The translations under genes and the position numbers were made by a program. A stretch of DNA of 6,154 nt, taken from the NCBI GenBank assembly GCA_019312685.1, contig JAFDCR010000269.1, forward strand, positions 1 to 6,154, given 5' to 3'. This document shows positions 5,984-6,154 of this stretch, piece by piece. Position 1 is the stretch's first letter, and every line of letters starts with the position of its first letter. Below the pieces are notes generated by a model. That model did no database searches and was not told the origin of the DNA. It saw only the letters and a program-made list of their open reading frames with translations. This stretch comes from Deltaproteobacteria bacterium. Lineage in GTDB: Bacteria; Desulfobacterota; Desulfobulbia; Desulfobulbales; BM004.

Positions 5984-5990
5984 CCTCCTT
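5984..5990 (-). promoter_or_regulatory. Strong ribosome binding site of the pentapeptide-TIR gene
   Basis: On the minus strand AAGGAGG precedes the ATG (5973-5975) by 8 bases. This near-perfect Shine-Dalgarno selects the first of four closely spaced methionines (residues 1, 4, 5 and 7) as the start and predicts efficient translation. Confidence 0.85.
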
Positions 5991-6035
5991 TATTTTTACT
6001 CGAATTGTTGCAATGACTTCCTCAAACCCTATTTA

Positions 6036-6051
6036 AGCAACAGGTATGCCA
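6036..6051 (-). promoter_or_regulatory. Sigma-54 (-24/-12) type promoter for the pentapeptide-TIR gene
   Basis: The minus strand reads TGGCATACCTGTTGCT. Compared with the consensus TGGCACRNNNNTTGCW it differs only at the sixth position (T for C). The invariant GG and GC are both present with exact spacing. Transcription would begin near 6025, giving a leader of about 50 bases before the ATG with its strong ribosome binding site. Sigma-54 promoters require an enhancer-binding activator, usually bound 80-200 bp upstream; that region is mostly outside the window. No comparable match was noticed in the other gaps. Confidence 0.62.
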
Positions 6052-6154
6052 GAACAAAATATATCGTGAGTTAGCTGCGGTTCAGGAGATAAGATACGGC
6101 TGCATATTGGAAATAAAATAGCCGGAAAACAGGGTTGTGAAAATTAATCCTTTA

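Larger units (their letters stand above)
5976..6154. other. 179-bp noncoding region upstream of the pentapeptide-TIR gene
   Basis: It holds the leader, ribosome binding site and sigma-54-like promoter of the minus-strand gene. From 6052 to the window edge the sequence is AT-rich with no recognisable gene start, hairpin or clear inverted-repeat activator site. Confidence 0.6.

Overview
The window looks like a stretch of chromosome from a Gram-negative bacterium of moderate base composition. The likeliest source is the Desulfobacterota/Deltaproteobacteria or Nitrospirota neighbourhood. This is an inference from the gene mix: c-di-GMP PilZ proteins, a beta-CASP RNase, a LapA-like inner-membrane protein, a pentapeptide-TIR protein, a sigma-54-like promoter, and tandem heptamer repeats between genes. 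No phage, insertion sequence or CRISPR array is visible.

Layout. 1-124 is a perfect tandem repeat of GTCAACG, probably cut by the window edge. 203-1555 (minus) is bioA, the PLP-dependent DAPA synthase of biotin synthesis, starting at TTG. It diverges from a tRNA-Lys(CUU) gene at 1668-1743 (plus). Only 20 bp after that tRNA comes a small single-domain PilZ protein (1764-2126). It is followed by a second PilZ protein (2218-2685) carrying an N-terminal four-cysteine, zinc-ribbon-like module. 2869-4278 (plus) encodes a complete metallo-beta-lactamase/beta-CASP ribonuclease. 4467-4688 (plus) encodes a two-helix LapA/DUF1049 membrane protein. Converging on it with a 12-bp gap is the gene at 4701-5975 (minus): 31 uninterrupted pentapeptide repeats fused to a TIR domain. 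5976-6154 is noncoding and holds that gene's leader and a sigma-54-type promoter.

How the genes relate. Most are unrelated housekeeping or signalling genes; bioA has no other biotin gene beside it here. The two PilZ genes form a likely c-di-GMP output pair, and the first may be transcribed with the tRNA. The most unusual locus is the pentapeptide-TIR gene. Its TIR domain has asparagine where NAD-cleaving TIR domains carry the catalytic glutamate, and its upstream region has a 15-of-16 match to the -24/-12 consensus. Together these suggest a regulated signalling or scaffold role rather than a simple NADase effector. That is inference and needs the checks listed.

Gaps. No noncoding stretch exceeds 300 bp. 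No convincing Rho-independent terminator was found anywhere in the window.
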